64,000 nucleotides of DNA from RFPW01 sp040401595 (GCA_040401595.1 JBBAOE010000020.1:7938-71937), one strand, 5' to 3'; positions 26,391-36,142 are shown, counted from the stretch's first letter. Translations and numbers: made by a program. Notes: generated by a model not told the origin, from the letters alone.

Positions 26391-27659
26391 CTACAGTTCT
26401 GATTTACCCAGTTCGATCAGTAACCGGGTCGTCAAATAGAGGCGCGGGACAATCGATTCGATATCGATATATTCGTCCCGAGCGTGATACCCGAACCCAG
26501 CGAGTCCGAAGCTCTCAACGACTGTCGCCTTGCCGGAACGCCCGGCAAAGGCGGCATCCGTGGCACCACCAATCATCGGCACCAGCGCCAGGTCACGATC
26601 GATTTCCCGATAGATCCGCTGCGCTTTTTCAGCCAATGCCCGACCGGCCTGGCCCGCCTGAAAAGCGGGTCGGCCAATGACAAGCTGGAGCGTCGTCTCA
26701 GTATCCGGAACGAGTTTTGAACTTGCGAGCTTGGCCTGTAACGCGCTCAACAAGGGCTTCTCCGCGCCTGGGATCGTTAGACGCACATCACCGCGTGCTG
26801 TCGCGAGTTCTGGGATCTGGTTGGTGGCCTTGTTCGAGATGACGTTCGTCCAGTTCAGTTGTGCCCCAGGGATCGAGGCGGCAACGTCTTTGGTTTGAAT
26901 CATCTGATGCGCAATCTCGATAATCGCGTTGCGCCCCAGCTCAGGCGCGACGCCAGCGTGGGCTGCGCGCCCCTTGACGACGAGCGTTGCGGCAGCTGTC
27001 CCGGCAGCACCGAGCAACACCGATTCAGATTTTTGATGTTCGCGAGTTGATGTCGGTTCAAAGGACAGAACGATGTGGTGCTGATCGGCGACCGACGCGA
27101 TCAGTTCACCGGACCCGACGGAACCCACTTCCTCATCTGGGTTGAAGAGTACGGTGATCTGGTCGAAGTCCTTCCAGCCCGAGTCTGCGAGGATTTTCAG
27201 CGAATGGAGAATCAGCGCAATACCGCCCTTGTCGTCTGCGATGCCAGGCCCATAGAGTTTGTTACCCTCGCGCTTGATTGGCTGGGTATTCAGGATGCCT
27301 GCCTGGTAGACCGTATCCATGTGCGCCATCAGCAAAAACCGGCGGCGCCCGCTACCGGTCATTGAGCCGATCACGACATCGGCCCCCGCCCCCGCGACGG
27401 TCTTGTGGCGCCGTGTCGTCATACCAAGGGTCTGCAAACGCCCCTCGAGCAGACTCGCCATCCGGGCGAGCCCATCGACCTGACCACTGCCGCTTTCAAT
27501 CGAAACGAGTTGTTCCAGGGTCTCAATCAATGCCGGCTGTGTCGCCGTGGCAGCCGCCAACAGTCGCGCATCGGGCGCAGCCTGCGCTGCTGCGCTGCAA
27601 AGCCCGAGCCAAACGGCAAGGGCGAGTGTGTGAACGGGTTGGCTTGGGCGCTTAAACAT
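26391..27659 (-). CDS. M20 family metallopeptidase, glutamate carboxypeptidase-like, exported
   Basis: A 422-residue di-zinc hydrolase resembling carboxypeptidase G2. It has a signal peptide (VWLGLCSAAAQA), then zinc-site motifs LLMAHMDTVY, YGPGIADDKGGIAL and FNPDEEVGSVGSGEL with the catalytic Glu-Glu, and a dimerisation domain in the middle. Family members remove C-terminal glutamate or deacylate N-acyl amino acids. It starts 9 bases after the amidohydrolase gene, so the two are probably one transcript with the serine hydrolase downstream. Confidence 0.88.
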   Translation of the reverse strand: MFKRPSQPVHTLALAVWLGLCSAAAQAAPDARLLAAATATQPALIETLEQLVSIESGSGQVDGLARMASLLEGRLQTLGMTTRRHKTVAGAGADVVIGSMTGSGRRRFLLMAHMDTVYQAGILNTQPIKREGNKLYGPGIADDKGGIALILHSLKILADSGWKDFDQITVLFNPDEEVGSVGSGELIASVADQHHIVLSFEPTSTREHQKSESVLLGAAGTAAATLVVKGRAAHAGVAPELGRNAIIEIAHQMIQTKDVAASIPGAQLNWTNVISNKATNQIPELATARGDVRLTIPGAEKPLLSALQAKLASSKLVPDTETTLQLVIGRPAFQAGQAGRALAEKAQRIYREIDRDLALVPMIGGATDAAFAGRSGKATVVESFGLAGFGYHARDEYIDIESIVPRLYLTTRLLIELGKSEL

Positions 27660-27668
27660 GCAGCAGCC

Positions 27669-28952
27669 TCAGCGGGAACTAAACGGGCTCTGATAGGGGC
27701 GCCCAAACGCCACCCCGGCGACGATGGTTGCGCTCGGGCGAAGGAAGGTCTTCCCCTGTCGTTTGTTATTTCGAGTGTCCACAAACTCAACCGGGCCCTC
27801 GACGAGTTCGAGGACCGAAAGGTCGGCCGGAGCACCGATTTGAAGCGTTCCATGTTTGGGAATACGTCCGATCACACGCGCCGGCACCTGCGTCGCCATG
27901 GACACAACTTCGGACAGGGAGAAACCCATGCCGAGAAACTTACTCATGACCCAAGGCAGGTAAGGCATCCCAGGGGTATTGCCGGAAAACACATGGACGT
28001 CGGAAGAAATCGTGTCCGGCAGAATCCCCTGGGCGATGGCTGCTTCGGCAATGGTGTAGTCAAAGCTGCCGCCGCCGTGTCCAATATCGAAAATGACACC
28101 CCGGCGTTTTGCCTCCAGGGCCGAGGGAAGCAACTTGCCATCCTGGACGATGTTGGTTCCCTCGCCATCGATGTTGGGGGCACCCGAAAAACAGTGGGTC
28201 AGCACATCTCCGGGACGAAGCGTATCGAGAATCTTCGACATCAACGCGCGGTCGGATACCCCACCGATATGGCACATGATCTTCGCGGGCACGCCCGAGA
28301 GTTCACAGGCCTTGACCGCCCGCTTCAGGGGTTCGAGGCCATGTTTCGCGATCACGTTTTCGCTCATCCGGACCTTGACGCCGAGGATCATGTCGGCATT
28401 CTCGGCGACGGCTCGGGCGGTCGCCTCGGGTTGGGCATAGTCGATGTTGTAGAGCTCCGGGACCGGAAAGCCGGCGAGGCCCGCGACTGCAATGTGGATG
28501 AACGCAAATTGCCGAGTCCGCGAAGCTGGCACGATAAATCGACGGTAGGCGGCAAAATTGTTAGCTCCAGCATCACCGGCCGACACGACGGTCGTTGTTG
28601 CCTGGTGTGCGACCAGTTCGTCGGCTGGAATGCCGATCGCAGAGCCATAGGGAAACGTATGACAATGCAGGTCGATCAGGCCAGGGGTGACCAGCTTGCC
28701 GGCCGCGTCAAATACCCGCGCGGCTCGCCCAGGTTCGATCGCGGTTTCGACCGCTCGAATCTGCCCGAAGCGGATACCGATATCACGCTTGCCCGAAAGT
28801 CCCTGACTGGGGTCTAGCACGTTGGCATTTCGCACGAGAAGATCAAACTTCTCCGCGGGATCCAGTGCACCGAGTGCAGAGGCGGGTATCGCTCCAAGAG
28901 CGCACAGGGATGAAGCGCCTGCAAGCCATTGACGGCGATCGAGTTGGGCCAT
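27669..28952 (-). CDS. Amidohydrolase/deacetylase family metallohydrolase
   Basis: A 427-residue TIM-barrel metal hydrolase of the dihydroorotase-like group often called amidohydrolase/deacetylase. Metal ligands: DLHCHTF (HxH, ~96-98), ILGVKVRMSE (bridging lysine), and a later MCHIGGV histidine, with DTISSDVHV supplying the aspartate. The N-terminus DRRQWLAGASSL... is Tat/Sec-like, so it may be exported, as are its two downstream neighbours. Relatives deacetylate amino acids or open cyclic ureides. First of three hydrolase genes in a leftward group. Confidence 0.85.
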   Translation of the reverse strand: MAQLDRRQWLAGASSLCALGAIPASALGALDPAEKFDLLVRNANVLDPSQGLSGKRDIGIRFGQIRAVETAIEPGRAARVFDAAGKLVTPGLIDLHCHTFPYGSAIGIPADELVAHQATTTVVSAGDAGANNFAAYRRFIVPASRTRQFAFIHIAVAGLAGFPVPELYNIDYAQPEATARAVAENADMILGVKVRMSENVIAKHGLEPLKRAVKACELSGVPAKIMCHIGGVSDRALMSKILDTLRPGDVLTHCFSGAPNIDGEGTNIVQDGKLLPSALEAKRRGVIFDIGHGGGSFDYTIAEAAIAQGILPDTISSDVHVFSGNTPGMPYLPWVMSKFLGMGFSLSEVVSMATQVPARVIGRIPKHGTLQIGAPADLSVLELVEGPVEFVDTRNNKRQGKTFLRPSATIVAGVAFGRPYQSPFSSR

Positions 28953-29060
28953 AGCGTCTGTCCTTGATTGGTCGGGGCAAGCAGATCATCAATCTGCGCA
29001 CAGCGCCCCAAGGCTCAAGTGGGCCTTCATCAGGGTATCTCCGGACTCAGGGGCCGCTGT

Positions 29061-29160
29061 NNNNNNNNNNNNNNNNNNNNNNNNNNNNNNNNNNNNNNNN
29101 NNNNNNNNNNNNNNNNNNNNNNNNNNNNNNNNNNNNNNNNNNNNNNNNNNNNNNNNNNNN
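29061..29160. other. Assembly gap (100 N) inside the SDR gene
   Basis: Exactly 100 N, so the real length is unknown. The flanks share no overlap. It removes the end of the SDR gene, and the coding frame after the gap does not resemble an SDR C-terminus. Confidence 0.98.
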
Positions 29161-29756
29161 CCGGGCGCGATGGCATTGAACAGAATGCGCTCTTTGGTCA
29201 GATGCCGGGCCATAAAGCGGGTCAGGTGATGGACCGCCGCTTTGGATGCGCCATAGGAGAACGCATCAAACGCAGAACTCTTGAGACCATCGATCGAACC
29301 GATGTTGATCACCCGCGAAGGGCTGGCACCCTGCCCGGCAGCCCGCAACAGAGGCAGCAGCTTTTGGGTCAGAAAGAAAACACCCTTGACGTTGGTGTCC
29401 ATGACTTTGTCCCAGCCGACTTCCGGAAACTGATCGAGGGGAGCGCCCCAGGAAGCGCCGGCGTTGTTCACCAGAATATCCAGCTTCGTCTCATGCGCAG
29501 CCAATTGTGCTGCCAGACTTTCAACGCCCGCCAGGTTGGACAAATCCGCCGGCAGCGCGATGCATTGCCCACCATAGACCTGGCTCAGGCGCTCGGCCGT
29601 GGCCTCGCAGGCCTTCGCTTTACGTGACGAGATATAGACCTTGGCGCCCTGCGACAGGAAGCCGGCCGCGATCATCTCGCCAATGCCGCGGGAGCCGCCG
29701 GTGACCAGTGCAGTTTTGCCCTGAATTGAAAAAAGATTGTTGAAATTTTCGCTCAT
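29161..29756 (-). CDS. Short-chain dehydrogenase/reductase, C-terminus lost in gap
   Basis: About 198 residues of a classical SDR. The cofactor motif is TGGSRGIGEMIAAG, the structural NNAG follows, then the catalytic Ser in INIGSIDGLKSS and YGASKAA with Tyr and Lys. The substrate-binding C-terminal third falls into the gap. The in-frame tail beyond the gap (TAAPESGDTLM...) is not SDR-like and should not be joined. It ends near the amidohydrolase start and follows the flavoprotein gene by 20 bases, so it is probably in that operon. Substrate unknown. Confidence 0.85.
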
Positions 29757-29776
29757 GACTCTACTCAGTTGAATGA

Positions 29777-32266
29777 TTATCGGGGGGCTTTGAATGCCGC
29801 CATATAAGGCGCCATACGCTTGCCCATCTCATCGGCGAGCGCCTGCAGACCGCTCATGGGTCGCACCATCACTTCAAAGTCAAGGATGCGTCCCTCAGCA
29901 TCAAACTGGATCAGGTCGATCCCCTTGAGCGCTTTGCCGTTCACCTTGGCGCTGAATTCCAGCACTACGCTGGTACCGTCCGCGCCGGCGAGTTCGCGGT
30001 GGTAGACAAAGTCCTCGAACACCTGGCTGGCTGCCGTCAAGAACAACTGTACGACGGGCGCACTGGCATACGGTGTGTGGGCGACGGGCGAGCGAAAGAC
30101 CGCCTTGGGATGGAGAATCGAGCCAAGCTCGCCCATCTCTGCTTTGCCGATCATCGCGTGCCAGAGCGCAAGCGACTGAGCGACGGCAGGCAAGAGTTGA
30201 AGGCCAGCGGGGGCGGCGGGTGTTGGTGCTTGATGGTTGAGGTTGCCCAGCGACAGGGCCAGCTCGGTACCCTGTTTGATCGCATGTTTGGCGTCGAGTT
30301 CGACAGCCTTATCCGCACCGCCAATGAGATGCACGTTGCAGCCGGCAGCGACCAAGGCTTCTTGTAATTCGCGCTGTGGTTCCTGCCCTGCACAAACCAC
30401 CACCGTGTCGGCCGGAATCGTCAGGTCCTGGTCGCCGACGGTGATATGCAGACCGGCATCATCGATGCGCCGGTAGGTGACGCCATTAAGCATCTCGACC
30501 GCGCGATTTTTCAGCGATGTCCGGTGGATCCAGCCGGTGGTTTTACCCAGGCCCTCGCCGACTTTTCCGGCCTTGCGCTGCAGCAAGTAAACCTTGCGCG
30601 GACTGGGCTCGATATGGGCCGCTTGCAAGCCACCCGCCGTCGAGTAGTCGGTGTCCACGCCCCATTCTGCAAAAAATCGGGCCTTATCCAGGCTAGGGCT
30701 CGTACCCTCATGCAGCAGATATTCGGCAACGTCAAACCCAATCCCGCCAGCGCCAATCAGTGCCACGGTCTGGCCCACGGCGCACTTGTCACGGATCACT
30801 TCGAGGTAGCCCCGAACCTTGGGGTGATGGATACCGTCAATCTGCGGGATACGCGGACTCACGCCTGTGGCCAGGACCACTTCGTCAAAGCCACCCTCGA
30901 TGATCGTCTGAGCGCTCACCTTCTGCCCGAGCTTCAAGTTGACGCCGGTCAGTTCAATCTGCTTGCCAAAATAACGCAATGTCTCGTAGAACTCTTCCTT
31001 TCCCGGTATCTGCTTGGCAAGGTTGAACTGGCCACCAATTTCGCTGGAAGCGTCAAACAAGGTAACGTCAAAGCCGCGTCGCGCCGCCGTGGTGGCAAAC
31101 GCCAGTCCGGCGGGGCCGGCACCGACCACGGCTACGCGCTCTTTCGCGCGGGCAGGCGTCTCGATCATCAGCGTCTCATGGCAGGCGCGCGGGTTCACCA
31201 GGCACGACGTGATCTTGCCGCCAAAGGTGTGGTCCAGACAGGCCTGGTTGCAGCCGATGCAGGTATTGATTTCATCCGCCTTGCCCGCAGCAGCCTTGTT
31301 CACAAAATCGGGATCGGCGAGGAAGGGCCGGGCCATCGACACCATGTCTGCCATGCCATCGGCCAACACCTGTTCGGCCACCTCAGGCGTGTTGATGCGG
31401 TTGGTGGCGACGAGCGGAATACCAACCTTGCCCTTGAGTTGCTGCGTCACCCACGCAAAGGCGGCGCGGGGAACCTTGGTCGCGATAGTGGGAATGCGCG
31501 CCTCGTGCCAGCCAATGCCCGTGTTCAGAATCGTGACCCCGGCCGCCTCTAGCGCTTGCGCCAGTTGCACCACTTCGGCCAGGGTGGAGCCGCCTTCGAC
31601 CAGATCGAGCATGGACAGGCGAAAGATCAGGATGAAATTGGCGCCCACCCTGGCACGCGTACGCCGCACAATTTCCAGCGGGAAGCGGATGCGGTTTTCA
31701 TAACTGCCGCCCCAGGCGTCGTCGCGATGATTGGTGTGCGCGGCGATAAACTCGTTGATCAGGTAGCCCTCAGAGCCCATGATCTCCACGCCGTCGTAGC
31801 CGGCGTCTTGGGCCAGCGCGGCAGCATGCACAAAATCTTCAATCGTCTGCTCCACCTCTTCGGTGCTGAGCGCGTGCGGACGAAAAGGGTTGATCGGCGC
31901 TTTGATCGCGCTCGGTGCGACCAGCTCGGGGTGGTAGGCATAGCGCCCAAAGTGCAGAATCTGCATACAGATCTTGCCACCCGCATCATGGACCGCCTGG
32001 GTCACGATTTTATGTTTTTGCGCCTCTTCCGGCGTGGTCATGCTGGCGCCGCCCGGCATGGGGCGGGCACGGTCGTTCGGGGCGATGCCACCGGTCACTA
32101 TCAACGCCACACCGCCGCGCGCCCGTTCGGCGTAGAACGCGGCCATACGCTCGAAGCCGTTCTTGGCCTCTTCAAGCCCAACATGCATCGAGCCCATCAG
32201 CACCCGATTTTTCAGAGTTGTGAAGCCCAGATCCAGAGGGCTGAGCATCAGCGGGTAGGCGGTCAT
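29777..32266 (-). CDS. 2,4-dienoyl-CoA reductase-like flavoprotein with C-terminal NTF2-like domain
   Basis: An 829-residue fusion. Residues ~1-325 are an OYE-like FMN barrel, ~332-358 the 4Fe-4S cluster ligands (CIGCNQAC...CLVNPRAC), ~375-510 an FAD domain (VVGAGPAGLAF) and an NAD(P) site (ALIGAGGIGFDVAEYL), as in FadH and trimethylamine dehydrogenase relatives. FadH ends near residue 670; here ~140 more residues follow (from ~700) that read like an NTF2/SnoaL barrel: LHPKAVFRSPV, VFEDFVYHRELAGADGTSVVLEFSAKVNG, GIDLIQFDAEGRILDFEVMVRP. The enzyme should reduce enoyl or dienoyl compounds; the extra domain may bind a specific substrate. Followed 20 bases later by the SDR. Confidence 0.88.
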   Translation of the reverse strand: MTAYPLMLSPLDLGFTTLKNRVLMGSMHVGLEEAKNGFERMAAFYAERARGGVALIVTGGIAPNDRARPMPGGASMTTPEEAQKHKIVTQAVHDAGGKICMQILHFGRYAYHPELVAPSAIKAPINPFRPHALSTEEVEQTIEDFVHAAALAQDAGYDGVEIMGSEGYLINEFIAAHTNHRDDAWGGSYENRIRFPLEIVRRTRARVGANFILIFRLSMLDLVEGGSTLAEVVQLAQALEAAGVTILNTGIGWHEARIPTIATKVPRAAFAWVTQQLKGKVGIPLVATNRINTPEVAEQVLADGMADMVSMARPFLADPDFVNKAAAGKADEINTCIGCNQACLDHTFGGKITSCLVNPRACHETLMIETPARAKERVAVVGAGPAGLAFATTAARRGFDVTLFDASSEIGGQFNLAKQIPGKEEFYETLRYFGKQIELTGVNLKLGQKVSAQTIIEGGFDEVVLATGVSPRIPQIDGIHHPKVRGYLEVIRDKCAVGQTVALIGAGGIGFDVAEYLLHEGTSPSLDKARFFAEWGVDTDYSTAGGLQAAHIEPSPRKVYLLQRKAGKVGEGLGKTTGWIHRTSLKNRAVEMLNGVTYRRIDDAGLHITVGDQDLTIPADTVVVCAGQEPQRELQEALVAAGCNVHLIGGADKAVELDAKHAIKQGTELALSLGNLNHQAPTPAAPAGLQLLPAVAQSLALWHAMIGKAEMGELGSILHPKAVFRSPVAHTPYASAPVVQLFLTAASQVFEDFVYHRELAGADGTSVVLEFSAKVNGKALKGIDLIQFDAEGRILDFEVMVRPMSGLQALADEMGKRMAPYMAAFKAPR

Positions 32267-32383
32267 CGAAAGCCCCGTAAAAATAGAATCAGTTTAAGCC
32301 GACTGGTGCGCGGCTGCACGGATATCGACAAAACGGCGTTACGATCCGAGTGGTCGACATCGATCGTCAGGATTGAAATCATC

Positions 32384-33373
32384 ATGCAGTCTCTCACCAT
32401 TAAAAATGGCGCGATCGAACTCAGCGTCGTTGTGCTGGGCGAGGGCCCCCTGATCGTATGCGTCCACGGCTGGCCAGAGCTTGGCTATTCGTGGCGGCAT
32501 CAATTGGCTTACTTCGCTGCGCGCGGCTACCGAATCGCCGCGATGGATGTTCGCGGCTATGGCAAGAGTTCAGTCCCGTGGCCGGTCGAAGCCTACACAA
32601 TGCGCGAGCTCTGCAGCGATGTGATTGCGGTCGTCGATGCCTTGGGCGCGAGCTCGGCCGGCGGCCCGGGCCCAGGTCAGGCCATCCTGTTTGGCCATGA
32701 CTGGGGAGCACCCATCGTCTGGAACACGGCAGTGCTCTTCCCGGAGCGGATCCGGGCGGTGTCGGGCCTGAGCGTTCCGTTTGTGCCGATCCGCTCGAGA
32801 TCGTTCTTGGAACTTGCTGCCGAAATCTATCGCGATCGATTTTTCTATCAGCTCTACATTCAGGAAGAGGGCCGGGCCGAGGCGGACTTCGAAGCTGATG
32901 TGGCGTCGGCCCTGCGCAAGGTTTACTTCGCCCTCTCCGGTCAGGGGTCGCGGGACCCCGACGTCCGCAAAATCTTCAAAACCAAGCCCAAGGATGAGGG
33001 CTTACTGATCGGACTCCCCGACCCCCAACCGTTTCCCGCATGGCTCCCGCCCGAGGATCTGGAGGTATTCATCACCGCGTTCAGCCAGACTGGCTTTCGC
33101 GGAGCGTTCAACCGCTACCGTGCTCAAACACTGGACGTGACACAACTGGCTGAGATTGCCGGTAAACCCGTGACCCAGCCCGCGTGCTTTATCGGAGGCG
33201 AAAACGACCAGGTGCGCGCCTTTGTCCCCGGTGTAGATGCCTACGCCAAAGCTGGCGTTCACTGCCGTGACTTTCGCGGCGCCACGATCCTGCCCGGTAT
33301 CGGTCACTGGGTACAACAAGAAGCGCCCGAGGCGACCAACGAGGCCCTGGCCGAGTTTCTGTCAGGTCTTTAG
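32384..33373 (+). CDS. Alpha/beta hydrolase, epoxide hydrolase-like
   Basis: A 329-residue cytoplasmic hydrolase. Oxyanion motif HGWPELGYSWRH, nucleophile Asp in GHDWGAPIVW, a cap domain (~130-240) and the late GIGHWVQQEAPE histidine match the epoxide hydrolase/haloalkane dehalogenase layout. ATG 32384 gives the normal N-terminus; the frame is open for a long way upstream only because it runs antisense through the flavoprotein gene. Divergent from that flavoprotein by 117 bases. Epoxide hydrolysis is the most likely activity, not proven. Confidence 0.85.
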   Translation: MQSLTIKNGAIELSVVVLGEGPLIVCVHGWPELGYSWRHQLAYFAARGYRIAAMDVRGYGKSSVPWPVEAYTMRELCSDVIAVVDALGASSAGGPGPGQAILFGHDWGAPIVWNTAVLFPERIRAVSGLSVPFVPIRSRSFLELAAEIYRDRFFYQLYIQEEGRAEADFEADVASALRKVYFALSGQGSRDPDVRKIFKTKPKDEGLLIGLPDPQPFPAWLPPEDLEVFITAFSQTGFRGAFNRYRAQTLDVTQLAEIAGKPVTQPACFIGGENDQVRAFVPGVDAYAKAGVHCRDFRGATILPGIGHWVQQEAPEATNEALAEFLSGL

Positions 33374-33448
33374 AAACCCCGGGCAGTTCGAAGCGCGATG
33401 TTCGGACCTACGGGGCCGCCTAGTCCTGGAATGTTCAGAACGAGCACA

Positions 33449-33688
33449 TCAGCCTGTGGGGTAATCGCCCCGCAGCTTGATCAACTGGATCGTCACCACG
33501 ACGCCAACCAGAAGGCACAGGGTGGCAATGGCGAGGAAGGCGGCAAGGCCAAACAGATAGAAGCCCAAGCGAGCCAAAAATTCATGGCTCGGGTTGATCC
33601 CCACCAGCACCAAGCCCGCGGTTCCGGCGAGAACCACAAGGATGAGGTACGAAAACAGCCAACCGAAGGCCTTGGATTCAATACGCAT
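33449..33688 (-). CDS. Small two-helix membrane protein
   Basis: A 79-residue protein with two predicted membrane helices (YLILVVLAGTAGLVLVGI and FLAIATLCLLVGVVVTIQLI). It resembles no family I can name. No convincing ribosome site precedes the ATG. It lies between the epoxide hydrolase-like gene (convergent) and the enoyl-CoA hydratase gene (same strand). The hydrophobic pattern in frame supports a real gene. Confidence 0.5.
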   Translation of the reverse strand: MRIESKAFGWLFSYLILVVLAGTAGLVLVGINPSHEFLARLGFYLFGLAAFLAIATLCLLVGVVVTIQLIKLRGDYPTG

Positions 33689-33753
33689 GGCTTGAAGACT
33701 CTTCGAACGCAGATTGGCCCAACCGGCGACTCAACATCCGATTGAGTGTTTGG

Positions 33754-34584
33754 TCACTCTCCCTTGAAAACCGCCTTGCGACGCTCAAGAAACGCTGTTG
33801 GCCCTTCCCGGGCATCGGCGGTATTGGCCGCAATCATCTGATGCGAAGCTTCCATGGCCAACGCTTCAGCGTAAGTTTGCTCGAGCGCCCGGGCGATTCC
33901 CTGGCGCATGAGACCCAGCGCACGGGTCGGCCCGGCCGCTAACCGCTGAGCGAGTGCGTTCGCCTGCGCGCTCAAGTCGGCGTCATCGACCGCTTTGTAG
34001 ATCAAGCCCCAGGACTCAGCCTTCTCTGCAGGAATCCTCTCGCCGAGCATCATCATTTCGACTGCGCGTGCCTTGCCAACGAGGCGCGTTAGCATCCAGC
34101 TGGCACCGCCATCGGGCACCAGACCGATGTTCACAAAAGCCTCCAAAAAATAGGCAGACCGGGCGGCAATCACCAGGTCGGCGGCTAAAGCCAGCGAGCA
34201 ACCAATGCCGGCTGCTACGCCATTGACTGCCGCGATCACGGGGATCCCCAGGCGCGAGAGTGCGATCATCGTGGGCGCATAGTGCTCGGTGAGCGCCCGG
34301 TAGGCCCCTTCACCACGCGGCGCGGTGACTGCATTTGGCTGGGCCGATTGCAAATCTCCCCGCCCTGCAAGATCTGCGCCGCTGCAGAAGGCTCTGCCTT
34401 CTCCGGTCAGAATGAGCGCGCGTGCCCCCAATCGCGGCAACTCGTCGAATGCAGCGCGGATTTCGTCGAACATCGCCGGCGGCGCGGCATTCAGGCGTTC
34501 CGGTCGATTCAGGGTAATGGTCGCGACCGTTGCGTCGACCGACAGCCGAATCGTCTCGTAGCGAGACGTTACAGATCCGTTCAT
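33754..34584 (-). CDS. Enoyl-CoA hydratase/isomerase family protein
   Basis: A 276-residue crotonase-fold enzyme. The CoA-binding/oxyanion segments are ITLNRPERLNA, GEGRAFCSGADL and GVAAGIGCSLALAADLVIAARSA; the glutamate expected in the second catalytic position is not the canonical one, so exact activity is open. It lies just downstream of the acyl-CoA dehydrogenase in the same direction, 110 bases apart, which fits a beta-oxidation-like step on the dehydrogenase product. Confidence 0.87.
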   Translation of the reverse strand: MNGSVTSRYETIRLSVDATVATITLNRPERLNAAPPAMFDEIRAAFDELPRLGARALILTGEGRAFCSGADLAGRGDLQSAQPNAVTAPRGEGAYRALTEHYAPTMIALSRLGIPVIAAVNGVAAGIGCSLALAADLVIAARSAYFLEAFVNIGLVPDGGASWMLTRLVGKARAVEMMMLGERIPAEKAESWGLIYKAVDDADLSAQANALAQRLAAGPTRALGLMRQGIARALEQTYAEALAMEASHQMIAANTADAREGPTAFLERRKAVFKGE

Positions 34585-34693
34585 AGCATCAGTCCTCTTC
34601 TATTGACAACTGGAATGGCGTTCTAGGGGTGGTGCTGAGAATTGAATGCAGCCTGCGCTCAGGGAGCGGCAGACCCGACTACCGGCGCGGGTT

Positions 34694-35875
34694 TCAGAGG
34701 TTTCTCGCGATGAGCTCTTTCATGACCTCGCTGGTCCCGCCGTAGATCCGGTCAACCCGCGAATCCACGAACGCACGACAGATCGGATACTCCATCATGT
34801 ATCCATACCCGCCATACAACTGCAGCAGTTCATCGAGACATTGGCCAAGCGTCTCGGTGCTGTGGAGTTTGGCAATCGCCGCCTCCTCCAGAGTCAGTTT
34901 GCGCCGTAGGTGCTCGCTCAGGTACTGGTCGACCATCATGCGGACCGAAGTGGCTTTGACCTTGACTTCAGCGAGCTTGAACCGGGTATTCTGAAATTCG
35001 AACAGGGGCTTGCCAAAGACCATGCGCGCCTTGGTGTAGCGGATCGTTTCGTCCAGCATCGCTTCAAGTTTTGTTGCTGCCGTAATCGCAATGACGAGTC
35101 GCTCCTGCGCCAGCTCCTGCATCAGGTAGGCAAATCCACGTCCCTCCTCGCCAAGCAGGTTGCCAACGGGCACCCGGACGTCATCGAAAAAAAGCTCGGC
35201 GGTATCGGCAGCTTCCTGACCCATTTTTTCCAGCTTGGGACCACGACGAAAACCCGCTCGATCGGTCTCGACCAGGATCAAGGAAACACCCTTGGCCCCG
35301 AGCTCGGGCTGGGTCTTCGCGACCAAAACAATCAGATCGCAATTCAGGCCGTTGGAGATGAAGGTCTTCGAACCCGAGATGATGTACTCGTCGCCCTCCC
35401 GAACAGCCTGGGTGCGGATCGCCTTCAGGTCGCTGCCTGCGCCCGGCTCGCTCATTGCAATCGCGAGAATCGTCGTGCCGGCGGTGCATCCGGGCAGCCA
35501 TCGCTCTTTCTGTTCGGGCGTGCCCAACCGTTCAAGATACGGCGCGACGATATCCGAATGCAGCGAAAAGCCTAAGCCGCTCAGACCCGACCGCGCCACC
35601 TCTTCATTCAGCACAGCGCAATGCCCAAAATCGCCGCCACCGCCGCCCCATGCGGAGTCGATCGACGGGCACAATAGCCCCTCGCGTCCCGCCTTGATCC
35701 AGGTGTTGCGGTCAACCCTGCCCTCGCGGTCCCAGTCACGCTGTCGCGACAGGCATTCACGCTCCAGGAACCGACGTACCGTTTGACGAAACATTTCGTG
35801 ATCGTCGCGATAGACCGAACGGGCAAATGTCAGGACTGTTTCAGCACGCGTCTCGTTCGTTGTTGACAGGTTCAT
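34694..35875 (-). CDS. Acyl-CoA dehydrogenase
   Basis: A 393-residue FAD enzyme that makes 2-enoyl-CoA and passes electrons to ETF. Recognised from the MSEPGAGSDLKAIRTQAV flavin segment, KTFISNGLNCDLIVLVAKT, and the C-terminal IYGGTSEVMKELIARNL. ATG 35875 (MNLSTTNETR) has AAGGA eight bases upstream; the 40 upstream codons in frame look non-coding. Chain length preference cannot be told. It and the hydratase are divergent from the HMG-CoA lyase and CaiB genes, forming one acyl-CoA locus. Confidence 0.9.
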   Translation of the reverse strand: MNLSTTNETRAETVLTFARSVYRDDHEMFRQTVRRFLERECLSRQRDWDREGRVDRNTWIKAGREGLLCPSIDSAWGGGGGDFGHCAVLNEEVARSGLSGLGFSLHSDIVAPYLERLGTPEQKERWLPGCTAGTTILAIAMSEPGAGSDLKAIRTQAVREGDEYIISGSKTFISNGLNCDLIVLVAKTQPELGAKGVSLILVETDRAGFRRGPKLEKMGQEAADTAELFFDDVRVPVGNLLGEEGRGFAYLMQELAQERLVIAITAATKLEAMLDETIRYTKARMVFGKPLFEFQNTRFKLAEVKVKATSVRMMVDQYLSEHLRRKLTLEEAAIAKLHSTETLGQCLDELLQLYGGYGYMMEYPICRAFVDSRVDRIYGGTSEVMKELIARNL

Positions 35876-36142
35876 CCCGAAATCCTTTTCGACTGGGCGG
35901 GGCCAAATCGGTGCACGACCATGGCCTGCACGGCCTGTTCGCGCACGCCCCCGCATGAACGTCAGTGTGCCCTGAGATGTACCCGCCAGCACCATCGCCT
36001 AGGAAAGGGTTAACCCGTACGCGCACCGGTCGGTGACCCGCCGATCGCCACGCCAAAGAATGGTCCCCAAGGCGGGCGTACCATTGCGACCATCACTCAG
36101 AATCCCCATGAGATTCTGTACAGCAGAACTATCTTGAAAACG

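Noticed and set aside
27405..28817. 470-codon open frame on the + strand
   Set aside because: Antisense to the amidohydrolase and M20 genes; typical GC-rich shadow frame.
28989..29060. C-terminal tail of the SDR beyond the gap
   Set aside because: The 100-N length is arbitrary and the tail does not look like an SDR end, so joining is not supported.
31556..32383. Long N-terminal extension of the epoxide-hydrolase-like frame
   Set aside because: It runs antisense through the flavoprotein gene, and hydrolase homology begins only at 32384.
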